From: Petrosia ficiformis
Lineage: Eukaryota; Porifera; Demospongiae; Haplosclerida; Petrosiidae
DNA length: 64,000 bases
Direction: 5' to 3'
Assembly: GCA_947044365.1 (NCBI GenBank)
Contig: OX345645.1
Location: 5,833,741 to 5,897,740 of the forward strand
How positions within the stretch are numbered: position 1 is the first letter of the stretch; each line of letters begins with the position of its first letter. The position numbers and the translations under genes are program-made. The notes beneath the pieces were generated by a model, which ran no database searches, was not told where the DNA came from, and was given only the letters and a program-made list of their open reading frames with translations. Shown one piece after another: positions 33,640 to 45,980 of the stretch.

Positions 33640-34142
33640 CCTATAGCGGAAAAAGTTTGCGTGGTTGAAATATTTGCTTTTTTTGCGATTCCTTGTTATT
33701 CGCATAAATTTCTGCCCGTAATTGTTTAATCACATCAGCTGTTCAGAAGCTCATCCTTCGATTGCTACATGAAACCTATGGATGGCATACTACCATCTCC
33801 CACTGGAGCTCTATCTTCTCATATGAATCACCAACCATCAGAGAAGTTAACAAAAAAGTCCCAAAAATGATTTTACCCTTAACACGTCAAAATCTCCGGT
33901 GAGCTACAGGTCAAGATTGCCCATTACGCATCGCTGCAGCAACAGTTCGTCACTTTTCTAAACACTTCTAGCCGTTGCTTCCACTTGAAAACACAGCTAT
34001 ACCCCCATTACTCTTCAACATTAACAGGATATATTTATGGGCGGGGAATTAATGTTATTAATAAATTATTAATTAAGCAATTCCTAAACTCGCAAAAAAA
34101 GCCTCATCTGGTAATTTACGCAAAAATTTCCCTCTATACGGT
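33640..34142. mobile_element. Imperfect TIR element related to the 58744 MITE
   Basis: The left end TACCTATAGCGGAAAAAGTTTGCG and the reverse complement of the right end (TACCGTATAGAGGGAAATTTTTGCG) match with a few changes. It shares the CCGTATAGnGGGAA terminus with the MITE in NLR copy 2. The interior contains TGCGATTCCTTGTTATTCGC but no ORF of note. Confidence 0.55.
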
Positions 34143-34932
34143 ATTCATGCATCCTTATAACTTCATGGAAATATAATTAAGTTTAGGTGTAAGTTTATAA
34201 ACATTAGGATTTAGGTGTTAAGTATGTATTGTGCATTGTGTTAACTATAAATTAATTATGATTATGATATAGAAAATTTTATATCGTATGTCGTGACTGT
34301 TTATATCGTGATATATCGCATATCACGATATAATTTAATTAATTATTCATTTATATTCATAATAATTAAATGTTTCGACCAAAAGTTAGTTATGTTATTT
34401 TTTGTCCTCTGCTCTTAAAACTTACTGTACCTTTTAAACTTAACTAGATACAACTATAAACTAAAACAAACTAAGAAAATCTTAAAATTTCTAAGGCTAG
34501 ATTCCTACCTCGGTCATCATCTTGCTCGTGGGCGACCCACTTTTCAGGAAGTCAAAGGCTCTTTTGGTTTCTATGTTCCAGAAATAAGCTTGTTATTGTT
34601 TTAGAGACCTGCAGACACCTTTAAGCTTGCAGAAAATCAACTTAGATTATAGCTCATTAAAATGCTGCAATCTGATTGGTCAATTAGAGGTTTCTAAATC
34701 CCATAGTAAACCTACTTTAACTGATTAGTAAACCTATAATTTACTTAGTAAACCTGTTGCGATGTTGCTACAGGAATTTCACAAAGAACAGAAGCAAAGT
34801 TTGGTGTAAAGCTGGATCTGTTGATTTTTACAAGCGATGGACAGAGAAAGTCGCTAAAGAGTGGGTGTTGACCGCTGACTGAATTTGGAAAACACTCGTC
34901 TAGCTGCTTTCTATCAACAAACGAAGAATGGT

Positions 34933-35440
34933 TTTCAATTACTATCACCATTGAAAATAAAATGTTAAAAACCCATAATATAATAAATAATACACTTATA
35001 TAAAGGCTTAATCAATATGAATTGCTTAACTTCAAGTAGTTAATTAGCGTTTAGGAAGATCAAAGCATGCTTACCACATGTTGACACAAGAATATCAAAA
35101 GATATTGTAAGTGTGGCTCACATAAACTTCAACATTCACTTCTTTCAAAAGATTACCTAACGTTGTATCAAAACCTTTAAAACATCATCTATATAATAAA
35201 CGACATTAGTCCTACTGCTGCAACAAATTTCAAGTTGTTGCTACTATTTTTGAAGGTTGTCAAGACGAACGAAATCGATATGGGCGACGCCCATCGTTCG
35301 AAAACAGTGGTGACGGTTTGGCTATTTCTTGGTAAGTTATAGATATAATAGTTTGTACTGAGCTGGACGAGTCTTTAAGCTTTAAAAATATTATGGGTTT
35401 TTAACATTTTATTTTCAATGGTGATAGTAATTGAAAATTA
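34933..35440. repeat. Inverted repeat with about 50-bp arms
   Basis: The left arm 34933-34982 (TTTCAATTACTATCACCATTG onward to ACCCATAATAT) is almost perfectly reverse-complemented at 35391-35440. The 508-bp unit looks like a foldback or TIR element. Flanking CGAACGAA words hint at a longer degenerate terminal repeat. Confidence 0.7.
35280..35331 (+). CDS. Possible first exon inside the inverted repeat
   Basis: ATG 35280 starts 17 codons (MGDAHRSKTVVTVWLFL) plus one base before a consensus donor GTAAGT. The hydrophobic end would suit a signal peptide. It lies inside the 34933-35440 inverted repeat and no downstream exon was identified, so it may be element-borne or a chance frame. Confidence 0.25.
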
Positions 35441-35514
35441 GAATGTTCGTTCGTTCAATAGAGAGAACATTCGTTTTAGTAAATTCCCCATTCGTTCATG
35501 CCCTAATAAAAATT

Positions 35515-35665
35515 CATCATACAGTAACAATAATAACCTTAGTTCTACTATCAGTATAGTATAGTGATTACTGTCTCACTACTGTGGTGTTCAATTGACA
35601 AGTAAACAATTACTGTTAAAACTACGATTATGAAACTACTGAGTAATTACTGTACTCTATGGTGA
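35515..35665. repeat. Dispersed repeat, CAGTATAGTATAGTGATTACTG family
   Basis: TTAGTTCTACTATCAGTATA, then TGTCTCACTACTGTGGTGTTCA and GAGTAATTACTGTACT. The same ordered words recur at 47405-47500 and 49240-49432. Confidence 0.65.
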
Positions 35666-36477
35666 TATGTTATTGATATACAATACATGTATACTGTACA
35701 TGTATGATTTTGTGTTCATATCCATTGTGTGGTATTATTAGTTCCTAGTAACCACATGGAATGAAATCACAGGGCTGACCTTACTATAAAGTGTAATTCC
35801 AACACAAGAATGAATATTCTCTTGTATCTACTACACATGTAACAGATGTTGTGTCCTAACTGGTCCAGTTGATGTGTGATTCGTATTACCGTACAATCAC
35901 TGGATTAGAATCATTTGTTCAATAAGAATGGATAGCAATGGGACATCCCTTTACTAGTAGAAGTGGACTAGTAACTGAAGATTCAACAGAAGATGATGAA
36001 GGAAAGGTTAGTTACTATACACTTAGTCCTGTAGTTGTGACTGAATTTGCAGTGACCTTTTCTCACATAATAGTTTTCCTCAAATACTTACCTTTAATAA
36101 CTTGCCATTTTTAATGACCTATAATTGGTTGGACAAATGCCCCTACCCCCTTAAATGAAACTCTGGGAAACATTTCTGCTAAACTATTTCGTGGGAAAAG
36201 GTCAGAATACATGTAGCACTGTCAATGTACAGGACACGTGATGTTTTTGTGACTCATAACATTATCAATTTACAAGTACATATACATGTACATGTACATG
36301 TATTTATGGCTCCTTACTAGCATTGTCAATTTACAACTACATATACATGTCCATGTATTGTCAATTTATGTACAATACATTGACATGTACATGTACTTAC
36401 ATGTAAGTATGTATGTATGCATGTTGCATGTATGTATGTATGTACTATCCAACACTCCTGAATACACAAGACTAGAA
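35666..36477. other. No firm gene; one possible short exon
   Basis: A 23-codon frame from ATG 35938 (GHPFTSRSGLVTEDSTEDDE) ends at a GTTAGT donor at 36007. The Ser/Thr/Glu/Asp content looks coding, but nothing confirms it. The remainder is AT-rich, with GTACATGTA words at 36275-36400. Confidence 0.25.
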
Positions 36478-36690
36478 TAACAGGAAGAGATTTGTTATGA
36501 ATATCATTAAACTGTGTAATTATTAAACCCACAATAGTGTCACTAACAGTTGAGAATAAAAGGGTAGTGGTGGGCTCAGTCAAAGTCAAAAAAAATTGTA
36601 ATAAGTTTTTCGTATGTGCTTGTAATTTTTGAGAGCCTACTAAATGTACTAATAATAGACTGGTTTGGTAATGGTGTGTATAATACATAA
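36478..36690. repeat. AAACCCACAATAGTGTCACTAACAG-type repeat, first of eight copies
   Basis: Ordered blocks AACAGGAAGAGA, ATGAATATCATTAAACTG, ACCCACAATAGTGTCACTAA, GAGAATAAAAGG and GAGAGCCTAC...AATAG. Further plus-orientation copies start near 38195, 38818, 41653, 42409 and 43085. Inverted copies lie at 40855-41035 and 43690-43860. The AGCCTAC...GTAGGCT-like end can form a hairpin. This family dominates 36-44 kb. Confidence 0.75.
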
Positions 36691-37559
36691 TACTCCGTAT
36701 TCATTTCAGTAATTTTGAAACTGATTGTGTATTAAAGATGATACTGTACATTAGACTTGTCATCTTGATATTAATTAGTTATTGATATTATATAATGAGG
36801 TACTACCGACTACTATGTGAGATATTGTGAGTACTCTGATAAATTAATATTTTAATGAATGCACTGAAGTGCAGAACCCTCGCTAGCTACTGCTAAACAG
36901 CATGGCTTTAGAACAACGTTGCCTAAGTAACATTGCAACAGCCAGGAACACACCATTCATATCAACACTATAATTTGCATATTCATGTATACTGACTTCG
37001 TCAGAAGTACATGAATTTGCAAATTGTGGGGATAGCATGCCCATCAGATCTCTTGAGAACTAGCGAATTTCTGGACAAAACTTCACAAATAGCTGTATAA
37101 ACACTCGTTAGGACAATAGACAAAGCTCAAGAAACAAAGCTTCAAAGAGACAAAAGTTAGTGGTTCAGTGTTTTCTGCTGACATCAGCAAAAACGAAGAA
37201 ATTTCAAGATGGCTACAGATCGACGAGAGTTTACACGGCTGTTTCTCTGCAACAAGATGAGTTCAGAACAAATCCTTTAAATGTCAGCATTATGGTTATA
37301 TAGCATCTTCAACCATGTGTCAACAAATTAGTATCATCAGGTATTTAAATGCAAAGATTACGTGGTAACACACAGACAGACAGACAGACACACACACACA
37401 TACACACACACATACACACACACACAAACCAACTACTATAACCCTCCGCCTACGCGCTCAGGTTAATAAAAATAAATGTATTATTTCAAAGATAAATGTA
37501 ATTATATTAATAGCCATACTTATTATAACTGAGGTAAAACATTTATGTGTGCAATACTT

Positions 37560-38157
37560 TCCATACCTCACCTGTTCTTCCACAGTCCCTGTAGATTGTG
37601 TACTATAGTGTATAGCCTCACCTGTTCTTCCAAAGTCCCTGTAGATTGTGTACTTTAGTGTATAGCCTCACCTGTTCTACCAAAGTCCCTGTAGATTGTG
37701 TACTTTAGTGTATAGCCTCACCTGTTCTTCCACAGTCCCTGTAGATTGTGTACTATAGTGTATAGCCTCACCTGTTCTTCCAAAGTCCCTGTAGATTGTG
37801 TACTTTAGTGTATAGCCTCACCTGTTCTTCCAAAGTCCCTGTAGATTGTGTACTTTAGTGTATAGCCTCACCTGTTCTACCAAAGTCCCTGTAGATTGTG
37901 TACTTTAGTGTATAGCCTCACCTGTTCTTCCACAGTCCCTGTAGATTGTGTACTATAGTGTATAGCCTCACCTGTTCTTCCAAAGTCCCTGTAGATTGTG
38001 TACTTTAGTGTATAGCCTCACCTGTTCTTCCACAGTCCCTGTAGATTGTGTACTATAGTGTATAGCCTCACCTGTTCTACCAAAGTCCCTGTAGATTGTG
38101 TACTATAGTGTATAGCCTCACCTGTTCTTCCAAAGTCCCTGTAGATTATGTACTATA
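37560..38157. repeat. 50-bp minisatellite, about 12 copies
   Basis: Head-to-tail units of AGCCTCACCTGTTCTTCC, A(C/A)AGTCCCTGTAGATTGTG and TACT(A/T)TAGTGTAT with only a few variable positions. The variants (CTTCCA/CTACCA, CACAG/CAAAG, CTATAG/CTTTAG) recur in blocks, indicating multi-unit duplications. Confidence 0.95.
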
Positions 38158-38409
38158 TCTGGCTTGCAAAACAGGACTTACAAGAATAACAGGTTATGAA
38201 TATAATTAAACTGTGTAATTATTAAACCCACAATAGTGTCACTAACAGTTGGGAATAAAAGGGTAGTGGTGGAATTGAGCAAAATGCTTGTAATGACTTC
38301 GTGATCTTAGTCGTATTTACTGAAAATGTTTGAGAGCCTACTAGTAATAGGCTGATTGTTGTTCATATCATGTAATTTGGTAATGGTGTGTGTAATACAT
38401 GATACTGAA

Positions 38410-39390
38410 ATATAAGTGACCCAATTACAGGGGTGTCCTCGTTTCAGGGGTTATAAAGCACAGTTTGGGACATTTGTAAGTGTCCTTAATACAGGGGTGT
38501 ACTCATTTCAGGATGTCCTCAATAGAAGGTTTTCACTGTGTAGTTGCACTGCCCTTTACAGTGCTATCATGTTTTAATGTGGTATGAAGGTGAGACGATT
38601 ACACAATTACATGAGTGAGGTGAGACTGTTATTGACCTACCTAGCACCCATACATGTAGAGGATGCTACAAGATTACAGGATGGTGTATTACTATACCTG
38701 ATAATATCAGTATTATATATTATCTAGTATTTACACATTATTATGTAACACTATATATATATATATATATATATAATAAGATTCGATATATAATATTGAG
38801 TGAGTATTGTATATAACAGGAAGAGACTTGTCATGAATATCATTAAACTGTGTAATTATTAAACCCACAATAGTGTCACTAACAGTTGAGAATAAAAGGA
38901 TGATAGGTTCAATTCCCTCCCTATCAACCTTCCATACTGTGTAGATAGCTTTTCAAAACAATTTGTGAGAGCCTACTAATAATAGGCTGAGTGTTGTTCA
39001 TAATTATTCATTTTGATATTGATGTGTAATATATGATATATAGTACTTAGTCCTATCTGTCTGGGGCTAGTTACTACAGTATGTATATATATATATATAT
39101 GTGTGTGTCTATATACAGTGTAACCCCTCTATTCTGGACACGCTTGGGACAAATAAGTGTCCTCATTTCAGGGATGGATTTATATTTTAAAGCAGGAGAC
39201 ATTTGTAAGTGTCCTTAGAGGAGTTTTACTGTGTAGTTGCACTGCCCTTTACAGTGCTATCATGTTTCAATGTGGTAGGAAGGTGGGACAATGAAGTTGA
39301 AGTTACACAATTACATGAGACTATTTTTGACCTACCCAGCACCCATACATGTAGAGATGCTACAAGATTATAGGATGGTGTATTACTATA
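38410..39390. other. Repeat-family copies, no gene
   Basis: Contains a duplicated module, GTGTCCTCATTTCAGG through TGTGTAGTTGCACTGCCCTTTACAGTG, at about 38430-38720 and 39110-39390. One copy of the ACCCACAATAGTG family (38818-39030) and a TA tract lie between them. Confidence 0.6.
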
Positions 39391-40030
39391 CCAGTTTCCT
39401 TTTTGCTGGATCTGTAGAGATTGAGTGGGCACCACACCATTAGTTGACTGAGCCACCCCCTAGAAGGATATAGTGAGAGAAACTATCCCTATGATTGCTT
39501 TGTGGTCTCCAGCATTGAGCTACATGTACAAGCAGTTTCCTTTTTGCTGGATCTGTAGAGATTGAGTGGGCACCACACCCATTAGTTGACTGAGCCACCC
39601 CCTAGAAAGATATAGTGAGAAAAAGTATCCCTATGATTGCTTTGTGGTATCCAGCATTTAGTTACAAGCAGTTTCCTTTTTGCTGGATCTGTAGAGATTG
39701 AGTGGGCACCACACCCATTAGTTGACTGACCAACCCCCTAGAAGGATATAGTGAGAAAAGTATCCCTATGATTGCTTTGTGGTATCCAGCATTTAGCTAC
39801 AAGCAGTTTCCTTTTTGCTGGATCTGTAGAGATTGAGTGGGCACCACACCCATTAGTTGACTGAGCCACCCCCTAGAAGCCACCCCCTAGAAGGATATAG
39901 TGAGAAAAAGTATCCCTATGATTGCTTTGTGGTATCCAGCATTGAGCTACAAGCAGTTTCCTTTTTGCTGGATCTGTAGAGATTGAGTGGGCATGCACCA
40001 CACCCATTAGTTGACTGAGCCACCCCCTAT
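39391..40030. repeat. About 137-bp tandem repeat, five copies
   Basis: Units begin CAGTTTCCTTTTTGCTGGAT and run through GAGTGGGCACCACACCCATT, GTTGACTGAGCCACCCCCTA and AAGTATCCCTATGATTGCTT to CAGCATT. The CCCTATGATTGCTTTGTGG part is the right end of the dispersed 41068-type element in reverse orientation, so a transposon fragment was amplified. Confidence 0.9.
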
Positions 40031-40149
40031 AATGACAACTCTACAATTCATAGTTCAAACATATAATTATATAAATACAATGTCATGGAAAGCAATCAAA
40101 AAAAGAGACCGCTAATGATTTATTTGTACCAGGCCTAAACAGCAGTAAA

Positions 40150-40850
40150 CCACATTATCACATGCTATTACTTCATTAGCCTAGTTTTTAGTCATAACAT
40201 TATCACATGATGATCACATGATATTAGCCTTGTCTGCCTAGTTTTTAGTCATTATAACATGTATCACATGATGATCACATGATATTACCCTTGTCTGCCT
40301 AGTTTTTAGTGATAATACATACTGTATCATGGATCTTACCTTGTCTGCCTAGTTTTTAGTTGTATAACATGTATCACATGATGATCACATGATATTACCC
40401 TTGTCTGCCTAGTTTTTAGTTGTTATAACATGTATCACATGATGATCGCATGATATTACCCTTGTCTGCCTAGTTTTTAGTTGTTATAACAAGTATCACA
40501 TGATGATCACATGATATTACCCTTGTCTGCCTAGTTTTTAGTGATAATATCATAGATCTTACCTTGTCTGCCTAGTTTTTAGTTGTTATAACATGTATCA
40601 CATGATGATCACATGATATTACCCTTGTCTGCCTAGTTTTTAGTTGTTATAACATGTATCATGATCACATGATGATCACATGTATATTACCTTGTCTGCC
40701 TAGTTTTTAGTGATAACAACATGTATATTACCTTGTCTGCCTAGTTTTTAGTCATAATAGCATGTATCACATGATGATCACATGATATTAGCCTAGTTTT
40801 TAGTTATTATAACCTGTATCACATGATATTAATTACTTTTGTATAATACT
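40150..40850. repeat. About 62-bp tandem repeat, about ten copies
   Basis: Units of TATCACATGATGATCACATGA, TATTACCCTTGTCTGCCTAG and TTTTTAGTTGTTATAACATG. Each contains the palindromic ATCACATGATGATCACATGAT stretch. Confidence 0.9.
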
Positions 40851-41067
40851 TAGCCATTTCAAAGGCTCTCAAAAATTTTTGAAAGGTCATAATGATATGT
40901 TAACTCTTACTATCTCATTGAAGGTGCTGTGTGTTTGAGAAAGATTTCAACCTTTTATACTCACCACCTGGTGACACTATTGTGGGTTTACTAGAGATAA
41001 TTTTTAATGATATTCATAGCCTAATTTTTTCCTGTGAATAAATGTGATCATCCAAATTTTAAATTTT

Positions 41068-41465
41068 TATGGCCCATAGGGCTGTCCCTATGATTGCTTT
41101 CCCACGGGTTCGAACTATATATATATATATATTTTTTTTTTTTTTGTGTCTCTTACGCGGGTATGCGTTGTATACGTAGTTAAGGAAGTTACATCATTCT
41201 CGGGGGGGCTTGGTCAATGGACGTGGCGCATAATAGAACGTGGGCTCGAACTCAGCCAAAAGAAAGCTGCTTGTAGCTTACATAGAATTAGAAACTGGAG
41301 CTACTAGTTAACTACTCTACCTGAAATATATTCCTAAAGTTTTACAAGATTCTTTAAAAGGTAAAGAGAGTAGATAATCTATAATAGGCTGTTGTGTTTC
41401 AGGCTTAATAAAGACAGCCAAGATTACTGAATGCTGGACACCATAAAGCAATCATAGGGATACTT
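41068..41465. mobile_element. CCCTATGATTGCTTT-family element, best-preserved copy
   Basis: The 5' part, TTATGGCCCATAGGGC then CCCTATGATTGCTTTCCCA and GGGTTCGAAC, resembles tRNA-type A and B boxes about 34 bp apart. The 3' end ACACCATAAAGCAATCATAGGG is an inverted copy of the 5' block. The shared middle is TCTTACGCGGGTATGCGT then TTAAGGAAGTTACATCATTC. It could be a MITE or a tRNA-derived SINE with a foldback. Confidence 0.7.
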
Positions 41466-42069
41466 TTTTTCACTATATACACTTGTTTATATTACAATCA
41501 TGATACATTGTATTTCACAGTTATAAGTGCATCAAATGTACTATAGCTAGTGTCCCATCTGTACATTTGTAAAATATTTTATCTGGAGTATAGTTTGATG
41601 TTAGCACATAGTAAAATTGCAAATTACACTGATATAATTAGTATTGTATATAGAATAACAGGAAGAGACTTGCTATGAATATAATTAAACTATGCAATTA
41701 CCAAACCCACAATAGCATCACTTTGACTATAAAAGGGCAGTGGCTCCGAGGACATGATTTAGAGGAGATACTTGTACTATAAATAGACTGAATGGTTATA
41801 TCGTATAATTTGGTAATGATGGTTGTAGTACCAACTAAATACATATATTCTGTACTAAGTTCAATGTTGTACCTGGTATGGAATTAATAATATGACTACT
41901 TCCAATCATATTTGTTAACACAACTTACAGTTCCCACAAGTTGAATTTAGCTGTAGCTTAAGAACATGTTCGTTTACTTGCCATACCCAATTGACCAAAA
42001 CCTCCAAAATAGCATAACTTCCTATCTTAAGTATGTGCCTATCTGTACCGTGGTAGTTAGTCTCTCTTT

Positions 42070-43650
42070 CAGAGTTTCTGAGAAGCATGGGCCATATTGG
42101 CTCAAGAATGGCCAGTGTGTGTGCTATTGGGAATGCATCTTGAGCCAGTTAACAAAAGAGTTAATGCTGTTAGTGACAATATAATCATAATTAACTGCGC
42201 TCAAAGAGAGAACTGTACAATGCCAAATAAGAAGTTCTTTGGGCCAATGGTGTGCCATATAAGATTATCAAAACACTGGTCACATCTATTCCATGGTGTT
42301 TAGTGTCTTATCTGTTCCATGGTGTCTAGTGTACCATCTCTATCTCAAAAAAAACTCATGATAAAACAAGATTATACTTGTAATATTGTGTATATAACTC
42401 AGAGTATAACAGGGAGAGTTGCTATGAATATAATTAAACTATTAAACCCACAATAGTGTCACTAACAGTTGAGAATAAAAGGAAGAGGTTGATGATAGGC
42501 TTAACACATATAAACACTCATCACAAGGTAATAAATTTTTGAAAGCCTACTTATATAGGCTGAGTACATATGTGATAATTTGAATATAATACTTACCATA
42601 GGCTAAACGTTATTGTACTCATTTCAGTATGAACTTGGTGTGATAAATATGGCTGCTTCCATTCTTCATGCTTGTTAACAGTTATTGTTAACATTCCTGC
42701 TGGTCTCCAGTAGCTGGAGAACATGTTCGTTTACTTGCCACACCCAATTGACCAAAACCTCCAAAATAGTGTAACTTCCTATCTTAACTATGCATACAAC
42801 ACATATGTGCCCATCTGTAGTTTGTCTCCCTTTCAAAGTTTCTGAGAAGCATGAGCCAAATTGGCTCAACAATGGCTAGTGTGTGTGCCATTGGGAATAC
42901 ATCTTGAGCCAATTAACAAAGAGTTAATGCTGTTAGTGATAATATAATCATAATTAACTGCACTATCGGGGTCAAAGAGGGAACTGTGCAGTGCCAAATA
43001 AGAAGTTCTTTCTATCTGTTCCATGGTGTCTAGTATCCCATCTCTATCTCAAAGAAACCCACGACAAACTTGCTTAGAGAATAACAGGAAGTTACATGTG
43101 TACTTGTTATGAATATAATTAAAATGTGTAATTATTAAACCCACAATAGCATCACTGACAGTTGAGAATAAAAGGGGTGATGAGTTTAATACACTCCCTA
43201 TCACAATGTCTTGCTAATGGGGCTAGCCCCCAATTTTTGAGAGCCTACTAACAATAGGCTGAATATGTGAGCATTTGGTACTCATTTTGATAGGCACCTG
43301 GTGTGATAAATATAGCTACTTCCATTCTTCATGCTTGTAACTGGAGAACATGTTCGTTTGCTTGACACGCCCAGTTGACCAAAACCTCCGGAATAGCATA
43401 ACTTCCTATCTTAACTATGTATACAACACACATGCCCATTTTTACCACGGTAGGTAGTCCAGAGTTTCTGAGAAGCATGTGCCAAAATTCCGCCAAATTG
43501 GCTCAAGAATGGCTAGTGTGTGCACCATTGGGAATACATCTTGACAAAAGAGTTAATGCTGTTAGTGACATAATTAAGTGCATTATTTGGATCAAAGAGA
43601 GAACTGTGCAGTGCCAAACAAGAACCTTTTGGGCCAATAGAACACTATAA
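42070..43650. repeat. Three interleaved copies of two repeat families
   Basis: Fragments of the GTTTTTGATAAG MITE (42070-42275, 42838-43020, 43455-43650) alternate with the ACCCACAATAGTG family, each preceded by ACATGTTCGTTTACTTGCCA and CCAATTGACCAAAACCTCC. A composite unit of about 700 bp has been duplicated about three times. Confidence 0.7.
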
Positions 43651-44019
43651 ATTATCAGTTATGTTATTTCATCACATGACATGATACAATTTTTAGCCCA
43701 TTTTAAAGGCTCTCAAAAATTTTCGAATCAAAGCCAGCAAGAAGTAGTTGCCTGGTTGTGACAAACATGAACCTTTTATACTCACCACCTGGTGACAGTA
43801 TTGTGGGTTTACTAATGATCATTTATAATTATATTCATAGCCTAACCTTTTCTATACTATATAGTGTTATAAATGGGATCATTTAAATACAAACACCTTT
43901 TATAATACAATAATGATACTTCAAACTAATCAGTGCATCCAACTGTACTATGATGGGTAGTGTCCCATTTGTACCATAGTGTGTAGCGTCCCATACATAC
44001 CACAGGGGCTAGGTTACCA

Positions 44020-44275
44020 TCTATACAGGTACATGTATGTGTATGCCATTGTACATTAATAATAGCACACATGTACATGTACACGTACATGTATGTGTAT
44101 GCCATTGTACATTAATAATAGCACACATGTACATGTACATGTACACGTACAAGTACATGTATGTGTATGCCATTGTACATTAATAATAGCACACATGTAC
44201 ATGTACATGTATGTGTATGTCATAGTACAATAATAATAGCACACATGTACATGTACATGTACATTTGTGTATATG
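44020..44275. repeat. About 65-70-bp tandem repeat, four copies
   Basis: Units of ACATGTATGTGTATGCCATT, GTACATTAATAATAGCACAC and ATGTACATGTACACGTAC. Confidence 0.9.
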
Positions 44276-44490
44276 CATCTACTATGTCTATCTTTGTGTT
44301 TGTCCGTCTGTTTGTCTGTATCTATCTATCTATGTGTTTGTCTATCTACATGTATGTGTTTGTCTGTCTGTCTGTCTATCTGTTTGTTTGTCTATCTGAC
44401 TGTTTGTCTGACTTTCTGACTGTCTGACTGTCTGTCTGTTTGTCTGTTTGTCTGTTTGTCTATCTGTCTTTCTGTTCATTTCTCTCTTCA
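44276..44490. repeat. Pyrimidine-rich TCTG/TCTA tract before a splice acceptor
   Basis: TGTCTGTTTGTCTATC-type repeats end in CATTTCTCTCTTCAG, so the microsatellite doubles as an extended polypyrimidine tract for the NUP188-like exon at 44492. Confidence 0.8.
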
Positions 44491-44914
44491 GATTCTGAAA
44501 CTCATCCAATGACTGAGTTTATTGTTAAGGTCGTAAACGTAGTCACTGAAGTAATAAAATACGATTGGTCAGTTGTGTCTGCTCTCCAGCCAATCACAAC
44601 ACAGCTTTTCACTCTGTTACAAAAGTAAGTTTTATTAGTTAATAAACAGCCCATGTGACTAGTGCTTTCTGATTGGTCAATAGATTTTCACCATTGCCAC
44701 ACCCACCTTCTTTATTAGCATCAAGTGTAGAATGTCTGTCTGTATTGGTAAAGAAAGAGCATTCCACTATATGAAAAGAACTGACAAGAACTTGGTTCCT
44801 ACCACAACTACTGGATCTTTAGAATCTATTGAGATGTATTCATTAGTCTGAGAATAATATTTAAATTATTATTTGTATATTGTATCAATTCATTCATTCA
44901 TCTACAAAGTATCA

Positions 44915-44919
44915 ATGTA

Positions 44920-44960
<41 letters not shown>
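44915..44960. repeat. (CTAT)n microsatellite
   Basis: About eleven CTAT units in the intron before the exon at 44983. Confidence 0.95.
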
Positions 44961-45099
44961 GTTCATCATTTTGTCTCATCAGTTAGACACATACAGCAGA
45001 TAGTGTTGAATCTCTCAAGATAAGTTTTGAAATTACTGATCTTTTACTGCAAAACAAACCCGGCGAGGAGGTAATTGAATATATCCTAAGAGTTTCCTG

Positions 45100-45315
45100 A
45101 TATACTCCCTCACTCACTCGCTCTCTCCCTTTCTCTTTCCCTTTCTCTCTCCCTTTCTCACTCACTCACTCCCGCACTCCCTCCCTCCCTCCCTCCCTCG
45201 CTCCCTCCCACATTCCCTCCCTCCTTCCCTCCTTCCCTCCCTCTCTCCCTTACTCCCCCCCTCCCTCTCTCCCCCTTGCCTCACTTACTCATCATTCTCT
45301 CTCTTTCTCTCTCTA
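45100..45315. repeat. CCCT/CTCT low-complexity intron
   Basis: CTCCCTCCCTCC-type sequence fills the intron and ends in TTTCTCTCTCTAG, the acceptor for the exon at 45317. Confidence 0.9.
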
Positions 45316-45669
45316 GTCTATTACTCCCTTGGAACAAGCTCTAGCCACTCGAACGAAACATCATCCAACTCTTTCATTTTCATCCTCCCTCACCTCAACC
45401 CAACACCTCATTGCTGAATTAGCTATGTATATATATCACCATGACGACCCAGCTGTAACTGTTGGAGCTACAAAGCTATTAGCACGACTAGCAGCCGTAT
45501 GTGATATTGTATAAAAAGAGATGTGTTCAATCTTCCTTTTTCTCAGGTAGCTCCGATGTCAATGTTTTTTTGTCTTGGACAAGAAGCTGTTGCTTTAAGA
45601 GATTCTTTTGTTTCTCGACTCTCTGCAAAAAGTGAAGTTTGTTGCTATTACACTGTTCTGTGCTCTTAA

Positions 45670-45980
45670 CAATATCCACTAATCCCTCCATTGTTCCCTC
45701 CATTAGTTCTCTATTCCCTCCATTGTTCCCCTCCATTAGTCCAGTAATCCCTCCATTGTTTCCCTCCATTAGTCCTCCATTGATTCCCTCCATTAGTCGA
45801 CTAATCCCTCCATTGTTCCCCTCCATTAGTCCTCTAATCCCTCTTGTTCACCTCCATTAGTCCTCTAATCACTCCATTGTTCCCCTCCGTTAGTCCATTG
45901 TTCTCCTCCATTAGTCTTCTAAACCCTCCATTGTTCCCCTCCATTAGTCCACTAATCCCTCCATTACTCTTCACATTTTT
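45670..45980. repeat. CCCTCCATTGTTCCC minisatellite in an intron
   Basis: Irregular units of CTAATCCCTCCATTGTTCCC and CTCCATTAGTCC, about 13 copies, inside the NUP188-like intron between 45636 and 45984. Confidence 0.9.

Noticed and set aside
37560..38157. CRISPR-like regular spacing
   Set aside because: Units are contiguous 50-bp tandem copies with no unique spacers, in a eukaryotic genome.
41100..41120. tRNA gene suggested by GGGTTCGAAC
   Set aside because: The flanking sequence cannot form a cloverleaf with acceptor stem. The word belongs to a dispersed element.
45527..45826. Minus-strand 99-codon frame with repeated NNGG motifs
   Set aside because: Antisense of the CCCTCCATTGTTCCC minisatellite in an intron.
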